NCBI GenBank assembly: GCA_049840795.1
Contig: JASGJK010000007.1
Coordinates: 1 to 64,000, forward strand
Direction of reading: 5' to 3'
Source of the DNA: UPXZ01 sp049840795
GTDB taxonomy: Bacteria > Bacteroidota > Bacteroidia > Bacteroidales > Paludibacteraceae
Length of the DNA: 64,000 nucleotides
The position numbers and the translations under genes are program-made. Shown here in pieces: positions 40,115-48,606 of this stretch. The notes below the pieces were generated by a model. The model had not been told where the DNA came from. It saw only the letters and a list, made by a program, of their open reading frames with translations, and did not search any database. Positions within the stretch are counted from its first letter, which is position 1. Every line of letters begins with the position of its first letter.

Positions 40115-40981
40115 ATGAAACTCTCCGTTATCATTCCAAGCTATAATGGTGCTGCCGTTTTGAGGCGTTCGTTGGATACCTGGTATCGGCAAACCTTGCC
40201 TTTGGATGATTATGAAGTTATTTTGGTGGACAATAACTCTACGGATAGTACGGCGGAGATAGCTAAAGAATATCAGCAATATCCCAATTTCAGGTATGTA
40301 AAAGAGCTGACTCCCGGAGCCACACAAGCGCGGCACGCCGGCGTAAAGCCGGCTAAAAGCAATATTCTCGTTTTTGCCGACAACGACGGTTTGTTCAACT
40401 CCACTTGCCTCCAAGCAATATGGGATATGTATGAACAAGACAAAAAGATTGCAGCTGTTACCGGAAAAATAGAATTGCTCTGGGACAGAGAAGCCCCCGA
40501 GTGGATAGCGCCTTATGAATTTATGTTGGGCAAGTTAAACTACGGAGACGAACCACGTTGCGGGTACGACTTGTATTTGAACGGTGGTTTATTCTCCATA
40601 CGAAAAACGGTTTTTGAAGGCGTACACGGGTTCAATCCCGACTTGGTGGGAAGGTATTTGATTGGCGACGGCGACACCGGATTGGTAAACAAATTGCACA
40701 ATAATAATCTTTTGATTGCTTATACCCCTGATGCGGTAATGCAGCATTTGCAGTTTGTAGATGTACACGGTACGGAAAAAGGGTTGGGACGTCATTTTTT
40801 TAATACGGGAATAACTGTGTCTTATGGGTTGTTTCGAAAGAATAAATTTTCTTTTTCAAAAGAGATTGCAATCTATTTAGTCAAAAATTATCTTGTGTAT
40901 TTAAAGAGAAGACAGAATACGTGTTCAATAGATCGGATAAAAAGAAATATTTTTCGTATATGCACAAGAAAGGGCAACTAA
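40115..40981 (+). CDS. Glycosyltransferase family 2
   Basis: A 288-residue GT-A enzyme. LSVIIPSYNGAAVLRRSL is the first strand, VILVDNNSTDSTAEIA follows, and ATQARHAGVKPAKSNILVFA leads to a DND motif that replaces the usual DxD. GLFSIRKTVFEGVHGFNPD and LIGDGDTGLVNKL resemble the galactosyltransferase C-terminal segment. Donor unknown. Confidence 0.86.
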   Translation: MKLSVIIPSYNGAAVLRRSLDTWYRQTLPLDDYEVILVDNNSTDSTAEIAKEYQQYPNFRYVKELTPGATQARHAGVKPAKSNILVFADNDGLFNSTCLQAIWDMYEQDKKIAAVTGKIELLWDREAPEWIAPYEFMLGKLNYGDEPRCGYDLYLNGGLFSIRKTVFEGVHGFNPDLVGRYLIGDGDTGLVNKLHNNNLLIAYTPDAVMQHLQFVDVHGTEKGLGRHFFNTGITVSYGLFRKNKFSFSKEIAIYLVKNYLVYLKRRQNTCSIDRIKRNIFRICTRKGN

Positions 40982-41035
40982 TCTTTTTTTCGTATTTGCG
41001 AAATCCGGATTTAAAAACTGAAATTTGTAAAGAAA

Positions 41036-41803
41036 ATGTGTATTAAAAACCAAGCGATGATTCCATTAAAACTCCGTATAATAAGAGAACATAACCGTTT
41101 ATACACCTTTTTGCTCGGTATGTTGAGCAGGTTCGGAACTGTTGGTGCTTCGAAGGTTTTTCTTTTTCACGACCTGAAAGATACGGTTGATGAAGTGAAA
41201 TCCGAATTTTCCATTACACAGCAATCTTTTGAGCGTTTTTTGTTGCGACAGATTGAGTCGGGCTTCGTTCCTATGGATTATAGCGAATTGACCGCGATTG
41301 TTTTGAATAAAGAAGCAATAAAAGGTAAATTTATGGTTACTTTTGACGATGCCAACGAAAGTGTTTATACAAAAGCCTATCCGTTTCTGAAGAAACACCA
41401 TATCTCTTTTATTATTTTCATAACAAAAGATTTGATAGGGAAAAAGGGCTTTTTGACAAAAGAACAGATTGAGGAATTATCGAAAGACGAATTGTGCATT
41501 GTTGGTTCGCACGCTTTGCACCATAAAATGTTTAGGTATCTTTCCCCTAAAGAGGCGACACGTGAATGGGGGGAATCGAAAAAATATCTGGAAAATTGGC
41601 TGAACCGGGAAGTCGCTATTTTCGCTTTTCCTTACGGGCGTGTAGTAGAATGTTCCCGTAAAAACAGGCGGCAAATAAAGCGGACAAACTACGCTTTTGC
41701 TTTTTCGGCAGTAGCCGGAACGTTAAATCAGCAATGGTTTACAGGCAGGTACTTTTTACCGAGAATTAATGTGAGTGAGGAATTTGTACAAAAAAATTAC
41801 TGA
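41036..41803 (+). CDS. Polysaccharide deacetylase-like protein
   Basis: A 255-residue protein of the NodB homology (CE4) fold. Motif 1 reads FMVTFDDANESVYT near residue 100, motif 2 GSHALHHKMF near 160, and a later strand IFAFPYGRV near 195. The Asp-Asp and both His ligands are kept. It may remove an acetyl group from an amino sugar of the glycan or its lipid-linked precursor. ATG 41057 (MIPLKLRIIRE) is an alternative start. Confidence 0.82.
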   Translation: MCIKNQAMIPLKLRIIREHNRLYTFLLGMLSRFGTVGASKVFLFHDLKDTVDEVKSEFSITQQSFERFLLRQIESGFVPMDYSELTAIVLNKEAIKGKFMVTFDDANESVYTKAYPFLKKHHISFIIFITKDLIGKKGFLTKEQIEELSKDELCIVGSHALHHKMFRYLSPKEATREWGESKKYLENWLNREVAIFAFPYGRVVECSRKNRRQIKRTNYAFAFSAVAGTLNQQWFTGRYFLPRINVSEEFVQKNY

Positions 41804-41808
41804 TTTTT

Positions 41809-42756
41809 ATGAAGTCGGAAAAATTACTGTCTATTATTTTGCTGTCTTATTATTCCGAGAAAAGGATACCGACGGCTTATTACAAGATAAAAGCGTTGCT
41901 TGACGCAGAGTCGATACCGTTTGAGTTTATTATAATGGACGACGGTTCAAAAGACGATTCGTACCGGATAGCCCTTGATTTGGAAAAAGCGGAAACAAAT
42001 GTACGGGCGTATCAATTAAGTAAAAACTACACAAGCCACTACTCCATTTTTGCAGGACTGAGCGTCTGTAAGGGCGCTTGTGCAATGCCGATGGTTGACG
42101 ACGAACAACAGCCTTACGAAACAATTGTTAAAATGTACCGCCTGTGGGAGGGAGGAGAGAAAGTGATTATTCCCTATCGGCAAACAAGAAACGACCCTTG
42201 GAGCAGCCGTTTCCTGTCAGGATTGTATTATAAACTGATGAATAATCTTTCCGACATAAAATTTCCGGAAGGCGGAGCGGATTTGTATTTCATTGACAGA
42301 GAAATAATTGACATACTAAATTCGCGCATTCATCCGATAAGGACATCAAGCATTATCGAAGTGCTTAAACTTGGTTTCAATCCTGTATATTTATCATACG
42401 ACAGACCGCTCGGATTAAATGAGGGAAAATCGCGTTGGAGTTTTAAGAAAAAAGTGATACTGGCAAAAGATACCTTTCTGTCGTCTTCCACCTTTCCCAT
42501 TAAACTGATTATGCGCTTGGGGATATTTTGTTCTTTGTTCTCTTTCGCTTTAATCCTGTTTTATTTTTACATCAAAGTATGGGGCAATAACGATTTTTGG
42601 GGCGATATTATTCCGGGCTGGACTTCGTTGATTATATTCATATCTTTTTTCAGCGGTCTTATTTTATTCTCGCTGGGAGTAATTGCAGAGTATATTTGGC
42701 GAATTTTTGAGGAAGTAAAAAGCCACCGGTTATATCATCAAAAAGAAAGAAAATGA
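41809..42756 (+). CDS. GtrB-like polyprenyl-phosphate glycosyltransferase
   Basis: A 315-residue GT2 enzyme with two C-terminal membrane spans (about 225-250 and 265-295), the layout of DPM1/GtrB enzymes that load a sugar on undecaprenyl phosphate. Motifs are LSIILLSYYSEKRI, FIIMDDGSKDDSYRIA, QLSKNYTSHYSIFAGL and MPMVDDEQQPYE. It overlaps the following GT-C-like gene by 4 bases, and a GtrA-like gene follows. This supports a periplasmic side-branch addition module. Confidence 0.87.
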   Translation: MKSEKLLSIILLSYYSEKRIPTAYYKIKALLDAESIPFEFIIMDDGSKDDSYRIALDLEKAETNVRAYQLSKNYTSHYSIFAGLSVCKGACAMPMVDDEQQPYETIVKMYRLWEGGEKVIIPYRQTRNDPWSSRFLSGLYYKLMNNLSDIKFPEGGADLYFIDREIIDILNSRIHPIRTSSIIEVLKLGFNPVYLSYDRPLGLNEGKSRWSFKKKVILAKDTFLSSSTFPIKLIMRLGIFCSLFSFALILFYFYIKVWGNNDFWGDIIPGWTSLIIFISFFSGLILFSLGVIAEYIWRIFEEVKSHRLYHQKERK

Positions 42757-44195
42757 AAATTAGACTGTTGATAAGAGCATTGTTAGTGTCTATTCTATTG
42801 GGAATTATTTTTTATAATGGTTTTTATGGAGAACGGATTACTGTAGGAGATGGTGCCGGATGGGACGGGGGACTTTATGCCAAGCTGTGTGAAAATTTTA
42901 ATACGGACTTTAAGGGAAAAAACATAGATCGTTATTTATTTCAAAGAACGCTTCCTTTTGCTGTAATTCATAATGTAATAGAAGTATTTCATTTACCGAA
43001 AAACATACAGACCTATAATTTTTTGATGTCTGTAATCAACTTGTTATTTGTCCTTGTTTCTGCCTTTGTTTTTTTTCTTATCTCTAATTTTCATAAATTT
43101 AATGTTAAAATCGAGGTTATAGCATTTAGTAGTTTGTTTCTGAATTATCCCATCCTGAAATTAATGGGATATTACCCGTTACTGACTGATTATCTGGCGT
43201 TTTCATTCGGGTTGTTTAGCTATTATTTTTATATTAAGACACAAGACACAAGACACAAAAACATCTTAATTCTCCTATCAGTATTTTATGTGTTTATTCA
43301 TCCCACGGCTCTACTGCAAGGCTTAACTTTGGCGTTGCTGCAACGAGACAGTTTACTGAAAACTGAAAAGACCGATAAAAATAAAGTCAAAAGAGGTTTA
43401 GAACTGTTTGTTTTTACTGTCCCTCTTTTTATTTACTTTGCGATAGGTTTCAGTCATATTTTTTTACATAAATTTGGAGTTAATTTACGGAGGGATGTAA
43501 CAAATGTGGAATTGATTTTTGTGTCTTTTATTTGTACGCTTGTTTATATATATTTCTTTTCAAAGGAGACTTTATACAAATTAGAGTTTGCAGATTTTTT
43601 GAATAAAAAAGGAATAACTAACATCCTGAAAATACTAATTATTTATGCAGGAGTTTCTTTTTTGATTTTCTTTTTTGCCAATACTCATTCGCGCCATTCG
43701 ATGGATAGATTATTATTTGAAATAGCAACGGAATCTTTACAGGCGCCATTTTCCAATATCGTAAATATGTTTGCATATTACGGATTGGTAATTATATTAT
43801 TATTAATCTATTGGAGGAAAGTTGCTGAAATCATATTAAATAACGGCATGGGATATTTGTTGGTTATTTGTATGGCTTTTATCTTTTCTATCGGAAATGA
43901 GAGCCGATATTTAATCAATTTTTTACCTTTCCTCTTTATGCCGGTTTTTATTTTGTTGAATCAAGAAAAGAAGTGGTCATATTCAAGTTCTTTCGTTTAT
44001 TTATTGTTATCTCTTCTGCTTTCAAGATTTTGGTTTGCGATAAATAAAAACGGTTCTTTTGATTGGGATAATTATATGCTATCACAAGGACCTTGGCAGC
44101 CATTCGTGTTTTATCTTATGTTTTTGGCGCTGTTTGCGGGTTTTTATGCGTTGTTCTTTATCTATACGAGAAAAACAAAAAAAAATGAAAATTGA
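42753..44195 (+). CDS. Multi-span membrane protein, putative GT-C glycosyltransferase
   Basis: A 480-residue integral membrane protein with about ten to twelve spans. It starts with a membrane segment and then has GERITVGDGAGWDGGLYAKL, an acidic loop like the first periplasmic loop of GT-C enzymes. It has no closer family that I can name. It lies between the GtrB-like and GtrA-like genes, the position of the type-specific Gtr transferase. A loop near residue 165 is encoded by three perfect AGACACA units (43237-43257). Function inferred from context. Confidence 0.7.
   Translation: MKIRLLIRALLVSILLGIIFYNGFYGERITVGDGAGWDGGLYAKLCENFNTDFKGKNIDRYLFQRTLPFAVIHNVIEVFHLPKNIQTYNFLMSVINLLFVLVSAFVFFLISNFHKFNVKIEVIAFSSLFLNYPILKLMGYYPLLTDYLAFSFGLFSYYFYIKTQDTRHKNILILLSVFYVFIHPTALLQGLTLALLQRDSLLKTEKTDKNKVKRGLELFVFTVPLFIYFAIGFSHIFLHKFGVNLRRDVTNVELIFVSFICTLVYIYFFSKETLYKLEFADFLNKKGITNILKILIIYAGVSFLIFFFANTHSRHSMDRLLFEIATESLQAPFSNIVNMFAYYGLVIILLLIYWRKVAEIILNNGMGYLLVICMAFIFSIGNESRYLINFLPFLFMPVFILLNQEKKWSYSSSFVYLLLSLLLSRFWFAINKNGSFDWDNYMLSQGPWQPFVFYLMFLALFAGFYALFFIYTRKTKKNEN
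43237..43257 (+). repeat. In-gene triplicate AGACACA
   Basis: Three perfect tandem copies of the heptamer AGACACA, encoding a KTQDTRHK loop of the membrane protein. It resembles the simple phrase-like units seen between genes of this locus. Confidence 0.5.
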
Positions 44196-44568
44196 CTTTA
44201 TGAAAAAAATATTTGGTTTCTCAATAGTAGGAACTATTGTAACTTTGTTATCAATTTTTTTAATGTTTTTATTTTTGAGTTTGTTGAAAATGAATTTGTA
44301 CGCAGGCTATACGTTTGCATATTTTTTGTCAATAAGTATATCGTATCTATTAAACAGTTTTTTTGTTTTTAAAACGGAAAAAAGAACTTTAAAACAAATT
44401 TTGGCATATTTTACTGTTTACATCATAAGTATGCTTGTCGGCTTGATCTTTCTTTATTTTATGAAATTATTAATACCCAACGGGGATAAATTCTTGCTTT
44501 CGTTGCTGATTATTCCTGTTACTTTTCTTTGGAACTTCTTTTTTACTAATAAATTATTGAATAGATAA
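44185..44568 (+). CDS. GtrA-like flippase
   Basis: A 127-residue protein with four membrane spans in the GtrA family pattern: FGFSIVGTIVTLLSIFLMF, YTFAYFLSISISYLLNSFFV, FKTEKR and the closing IPVTFLWNFFFTNKLLNR. I place the start at 44185, overlapping the GT-C-like gene by 11 bases; ATG 44200 is also possible. GtrA proteins are thought to flip undecaprenyl-phosphate-sugar to the periplasm for use by a GT-C enzyme. Confidence 0.85.
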   Translation: MKIDFMKKIFGFSIVGTIVTLLSIFLMFLFLSLLKMNLYAGYTFAYFLSISISYLLNSFFVFKTEKRTLKQILAYFTVYIISMLVGLIFLYFMKLLIPNGDKFLLSLLIIPVTFLWNFFFTNKLLNR

Positions 44569-44569
44569 A

Positions 44570-44615
44570 GCCACTGATGTGCAAATAAACAACCATTAAT
44601 TAGTGCATTAGTGGC
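44570..44615. repeat. Hairpin repeat family B, copy 1
   Basis: GCCACTGATGTGCAAAT pairs with ATTAGTGCATTAGTGGC, ending at 44615. It begins 2 bases after the GtrA stop. Similar GCCAC...GTGGC elements stand at 47043, 47544 and 48511. Confidence 0.7.
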
Positions 44616-44635
44616 ATAAATAAAATTACAAACCG

Positions 44636-46007
44636 ATGAACAGGAACATCAAAATAATACTAAGCGCCGCGATATTGTGTGTCAGCATACTTCCATTGTT
44701 AATATTAACGTTTTACGTGCATCCCGCTACCGACGATTTTGGTTTTGGGTATTCCCCGAACAACGACTCGATATGGAAAAGTGCGTGGAACATTTATCTT
44801 ACGATGGATAACAGGCTTGTGGGTAACTTTTTAACGATTCTTTTTTGTCAAACAAATAATCTGTTCTTATTTCGATTGCAATTTTTTGTTTTCATATTGA
44901 TTTTTTTCGCATCGGTCTTTTTGCTTTTTCATACGGCAAACAAGTTTTTGTTAAAGAGCCGTTTTGAAGACCTATTTTTATTGTTTTCCATTGTTGTTTT
45001 CCTTTTTGTCGGATACAAACCCCGGCTTGTCCGAATGTTTTTTTTGGCAGCCCGGCATTGTGATTTGGATATTAAGTATCGTCCTTTTCAACGTTTTTCT
45101 GTATTTAATTATCTACGAAATCAAGTCAAACTCTCCGAACAGTTTTCGTTTTGTTGCAATCGCGTTGCTGGCGTTTATAATGACCTCTGAAAACGAAATT
45201 GTGTTTATTTTTATGGGCATTTTCGGACTAATTTTACTTTACGATTTATTTAAACTGAAATCTCAAAACAGAAGCAAAGTAATCATTTTATTGTTGGTGT
45301 TGATTGTCGGGGCAGGCATTGTATTGTTGGGACCGGGAAATTATGTCCGTCTGAAATTTATTTCCACAGAACAGCAAATATCCTATTTACAGGTCATTAA
45401 AAGCGATTTTCTGTTATACCGGAAAATATTTTTTCTGTCTGGTGCTGTTATTCTAAATATTATATTGATACCGTTTTATTATTCAATAACTAAAAATACG
45501 GTCAAGTTTATTCAGCCTTCAAAATTATTGGCGTTTAGTTTCTTTGTTTTAATAATCCTTTTACTGCCGTCGTTTGTTGCTAAATTACTATACAGTTTTA
45601 GAATACAGAATGTGGTGTATTATTTTTCATTATTGCTTATCTTTGTCAATTTCACCAATTTAAGTATTTGGTTGAGAGAAAAACAGAAAATACGGTTAGA
45701 TAATTTAAGTAAAATATTAATTATATTTGCCGGTTATTTTTTCCTCAGCTATTTCATGCAGAAAGAATCGACTTTGAGAACGGCATATTCTGACATTTTA
45801 ACAGAAAAAGCGCGTAAATTTGATGTTGAAATGAATGACCGCTATCTGGAAATTAGAAACAGCAAAGAAGATAATCTCATATTGCAACCGTTGAAAAACA
45901 AACCGAAAAGCATTTATATTGAGGATATTACCACTGACAGTGGAGATTGGCGTAACGGCGTTTACAGTAAATATTTTGGTAAAAAAACAATCGTTTTGTC
46001 CGAATAA
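44636..46007 (+). CDS. DUF6056-like multi-span membrane protein (frameshifted)
   Basis: Two frames form a protein of about 457 residues. A C too many in the four-C run near 45018 breaks the frame; without it the chain reads GYKPGLSECFFWQPGIVIWI. About ten spans are predicted. The first loop, FYVHPATDDFGFGYSP, carries the paired acidic residues typical of DUF6056 and GT-C-like proteins, and SENEIVFIFMGIFG also fits that family. It is probably a periplasm-facing sugar transferase. Family assignment is moderate. Confidence 0.65.
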
Positions 46008-46009
46008 TT

Positions 46010-47020
46010 ATGATAATTGCTGACAAAACATACATTCAAAACCCGCTTGTTTCGGTATTTATCATCGCCTACAATCAGGAGAAAACCGTTGCGCAAACCA
46101 TTGAAAGTGTTTTGATGCAACGTGGCAATTTTTCGATGGAACTGATTGTTGGTGAAGATGCGGGTACTGACGGAACACGGCAAATTTGTATTGATTATCA
46201 GAAGAAATATCCCGAAAAGATAAAGTTGCTGCTGCAGGATACGAATCAGGGTTTGGTGAAAAACTTTATCGATTGTCTGAACTTATGCCGTGGCGAGTAT
46301 ATTGCTTTGTGTGCGGGAGACGATTATTGGATTGACGAACGAAAATTGGAAAAACAGATTGAGTTTTTGAAGAATCACCCCGCTTACGGAGTTGTTTCCA
46401 CGGGAGGCTACCGGCTTATTGTACGAAAAAATAAGTTAAAACAGGGCATCGCACCACTCAATCCGCCGGCTGACGGCGAAGTTTTTGACCTCACTTGGCG
46501 GGGTGGGGTATATGCCATGCCGTTGTCGTTGATGTTCCGTAGCAATTTGTTGCAATATATCGATTTTGACGAGTTTATAAAACGTAAATTCAGTTGCGAA
46601 GATGTTCCTATGCAGGCAATAATGGCAAAACACACAAAATTCGGGCATATCGCCGATTTAACTTGCGTGTATCGGGTTTACGATACGTCGATGACTTTTA
46701 CTTCGACGAATAGTCCGAAATTCCTGTATTATCACCAAGGTTTGGTCGAAATACGGCGTTATTTATACGAACTGTATCCCGACGAGGTGGAGTTTTCAGA
46801 GGTATGGGCGCAGGATTATATGACCTATCGCCGTTTTTTGCTTGCCGTTTATAACGTTGATTATAAAAGTGCGAAAAAAGAACTGAGTCAGTTAAACAAT
46901 ATAACAGAAAAGGAAAGCCGTGCCATAAAATACTGTTCCAATCGGCTGTCGTTCTATTTATTCTGTTTGGGAAAGAAACTGAAACTGTACAAAGCCCGGT
47001 GGAAAAACAGCAGCGAATAA
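46010..47020 (+). CDS. Glycosyltransferase family 2
   Basis: A 336-residue GT-A enzyme: LVSVFIIAYNQEKTVAQTIE, then MELIVGEDAGTDGTRQI, LQDTNQGLVKNFIDCLNLC and IALCAGDDYWIDERKLEKQ. The EDAGTDGT and GDDYW motifs are standard for this GT2 branch. It starts 2 bases after the previous stop. Donor unknown; as the last transferase before the fdt genes it is a candidate for Fuc3NAc transfer, but that is a guess. Confidence 0.87.
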   Translation: MIIADKTYIQNPLVSVFIIAYNQEKTVAQTIESVLMQRGNFSMELIVGEDAGTDGTRQICIDYQKKYPEKIKLLLQDTNQGLVKNFIDCLNLCRGEYIALCAGDDYWIDERKLEKQIEFLKNHPAYGVVSTGGYRLIVRKNKLKQGIAPLNPPADGEVFDLTWRGGVYAMPLSLMFRSNLLQYIDFDEFIKRKFSCEDVPMQAIMAKHTKFGHIADLTCVYRVYDTSMTFTSTNSPKFLYYHQGLVEIRRYLYELYPDEVEFSEVWAQDYMTYRRFLLAVYNVDYKSAKKELSQLNNITEKESRAIKYCSNRLSFYLFCLGKKLKLYKARWKNSSE

Positions 47021-47042
47021 GTGTTGAAGAAGAAAGAGTATT

Positions 47043-47088
47043 GCCACTAATACACTAATAAGAAAAATATTATTCGTGCATTCGTGGC
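47043..47088. repeat. Hairpin repeat family B, copy 2
   Basis: GCCACTAATACACTAATA pairs with TATTCGTGCATTCGTGGC, ending at 47088. A partial direct echo GTGGCTAATAAAA follows at 47105. It fills most of the gap between the GT2 gene and the first FdtA-like gene. Confidence 0.75.
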
Positions 47089-47122
47089 TAATAAAATGTA
47101 ATTTGTGGCTAATAAAAATAAT

Positions 47123-47533
47123 ATGGAAAATCAGCCGAAAATAATTGAACTCCCTAAGATAGGCGACCGACGTGGTAATTTGTCGTTTATAGAATCGGAG
47201 GAGCATATTCCTTTTACCGTAAAAAGGAGTTATTGGATTTACGATGTGCCGGGGGGCGAAATTCGTGGCGGACATGCTTTCCGTGAGCAGGAAGAGTTTA
47301 TCGTTGCGTTGTCGGGCAGCTTTGACATTGTTTTGAATAACGGGTTTGAAGAGTTTCGTTTTCATTTGAACCGTTCCTACAACGGATTATATGTTCCGAA
47401 AGGTATTTGGAGGCAGATGGAAAATTTTTCGACCAATTCGTTAGCCCTTGTGTTGGCTTCGACCGAATTCGACAGGCAGGATTATGTTTTTGATTGCGAT
47501 GAATTTAAAAAGATGACAAACACAAAAGAATAG
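47123..47533 (+). CDS. FdtA/WxcM-like cupin, second active-site His replaced
   Basis: A protein of about 136 residues. ATG 47123 is preferred because the in-frame GTG 47105 lies within a repeat. The fold motifs are RRGNLSFIESEEHIPFTVKR, then YDVPGGEIRGGHAFREQEEF, LNRSYNGLYVPKGIWRQM. Active FdtA/QdtA isomerases have a His-x-His pair in RGxHAHxxxxQ; here the second His is Phe and the Gln is Glu. It may be inactive, regulatory, or have another substrate. The next gene is a paralogue with the His pair intact. Confidence 0.82.
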   Translation: MENQPKIIELPKIGDRRGNLSFIESEEHIPFTVKRSYWIYDVPGGEIRGGHAFREQEEFIVALSGSFDIVLNNGFEEFRFHLNRSYNGLYVPKGIWRQMENFSTNSLALVLASTEFDRQDYVFDCDEFKKMTNTKE

Positions 47534-47543
47534 TTAAAATAAA

Positions 47544-47590
47544 GCCACAAATGCACGAATAAAGAAAAGTATTATTCGTGTATTAGTGGC
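47544..47590. repeat. Hairpin repeat family B, copy 3
   Basis: GCCACAAATGCACGAATAA pairs with TTATTCGTGTATTAGTGGC, ending at 47590, with loop AGAAAAGTA. It sits between the two FdtA-like genes. Confidence 0.8.
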
Positions 47591-47616
47591 AAAAAAAAAT
47601 CAAAGAGAATGAGGCT

Positions 47617-48042
47617 ATGATAAAATCTTCGGTTTATGACTGCACGATGGTGGAACTGGATAAGCATCACCACGATAAAGGAAATATCACGGTCATTGAA
47701 AACGGTAAAACCGTACCTTTCGATACGCAGCGTGTATATTACCTCTACGATATACCCGGTGGCGAATCGCGAGGTGGGCACGCGCATAAAGAATTGAATC
47801 AGCTGATTGTAGCTGCAAGTGGTAGTTTTTCCGTTACCTTGGACGATGGGAATGTAAAGCGTACTTTTATGCTGAACAGACCTTATCAGGGTTTGTTAAT
47901 TGTTCCCGGCATTTGGCGGGAGTTGGACGACTTTTCGTCCGGTTCGGTTTGTCTGGTGCTGGCATCTCACAAATACGATGAACCGGATTATATCCGCAGT
48001 TACGAAGATTTTTTGGAATATAAGGGAATTGATAAAAAATAG
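47617..48042 (+). CDS. fdtA: dTDP-4-oxo-6-deoxyglucose 3,4-oxoisomerase-like (FdtA/QdtA)
   Basis: An intact 141-residue cupin. HHHDKGNITVIENGKTVPFD leads to YLYDIPGGESRGGHAHKELNQ, which keeps the His-x-His pair and Gln of active isomerases, and FMLNRPYQGLLIVPGIWREL closes the barrel. The enzyme moves the keto group of dTDP-4-keto-6-deoxyglucose from C4 to C3, setting up amination by FdtB (48607) and acetylation by the FdtC-like protein (48049). FdtA (galacto) and QdtA (gluco) products cannot be told apart by eye. No rmlA or rmlB lies in the window. Confidence 0.85.
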   Translation: MIKSSVYDCTMVELDKHHHDKGNITVIENGKTVPFDTQRVYYLYDIPGGESRGGHAHKELNQLIVAASGSFSVTLDDGNVKRTFMLNRPYQGLLIVPGIWRELDDFSSGSVCLVLASHKYDEPDYIRSYEDFLEYKGIDKK

Positions 48043-48048
48043 AATAAA

Positions 48049-48536
48049 ATGATTCACCAATCAGCCGATGTCCAAACAAAAATATTGGACAAAATACGAA
48101 TATTTGGCAATTCTGCGTAGTTCTTCCGCAAGCACGGATAGGAAACGGTTGTAATATATGCTTTTCCTGTTTTATCGAAAACGATGTTGTTGTAGGAGAT
48201 AACGTTACGGTAAAAAACGGGGTTTATCTTTGGGACGGCATCACGATTGAAGACAATGTACAGATAGGTCCCAATGTTACTTTCACAAACGATAAGTACC
48301 CGAGAGCCAAACAGCCTTTTGTATTGCAAAGAACCGTAGTCAAAAAAAACGCTTCAATCGGTGCAGCCTCTGTAATACTTGGAGGCGTTACTATTGGCGA
48401 AAACGCAATGATAGGTGCGGGCAGCGTAGTTACTAAAGATATTCCCGCCAACGAACTCTGGGTCGGAAATCCGGCGAAGTTTGTAAGAAAAACGAACAAT
48501 GAGGATGTCTGCCACCAATGCACGAATAACAAATAA
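48049..48536 (+). CDS. fdtC: FdtC-like sugar N-acetyltransferase (frameshifted)
   Basis: The ATG at 48049 opens MIHQSADVQTKILDKIRI. After a missing T near 48103 the main frame reads QFCVVLPQARIGNGCNI, FIENDVVVGDNVTVKNGVY, TFTNDKYPRAKQPF and IGAGSVVTKDIPANELWVG. The hexapeptide coil and the TNDKYPR signature match FdtC/QdtC/WlbB-type nucleotide-sugar N-acetyltransferases. It would acetylate the 3-amino group made by FdtB. The last nine codons (VCHQCTNNK) are encoded by the left arm of a family B hairpin, so the natural C-terminus may have been replaced. Confidence 0.8.
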
Positions 48537-48590
48537 AAAAACACTGCTACTAAAACACTGATGACTAAGTATTATTCGTGCATTAGTGGC
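48511..48590. repeat. Hairpin repeat family B, copy 4
   Basis: GCCACCAATGCACGAATAA at 48511 pairs with TTATTCGTGCATTAGTGGC ending at 48590. The loop is longer than in the other copies and includes CTGCTACTAAAACACTGATG. The left arm lies inside the fdtC reading frame. Confidence 0.75.
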
Positions 48591-48606
48591 TAAGAAAAAA
48601 TAATTT

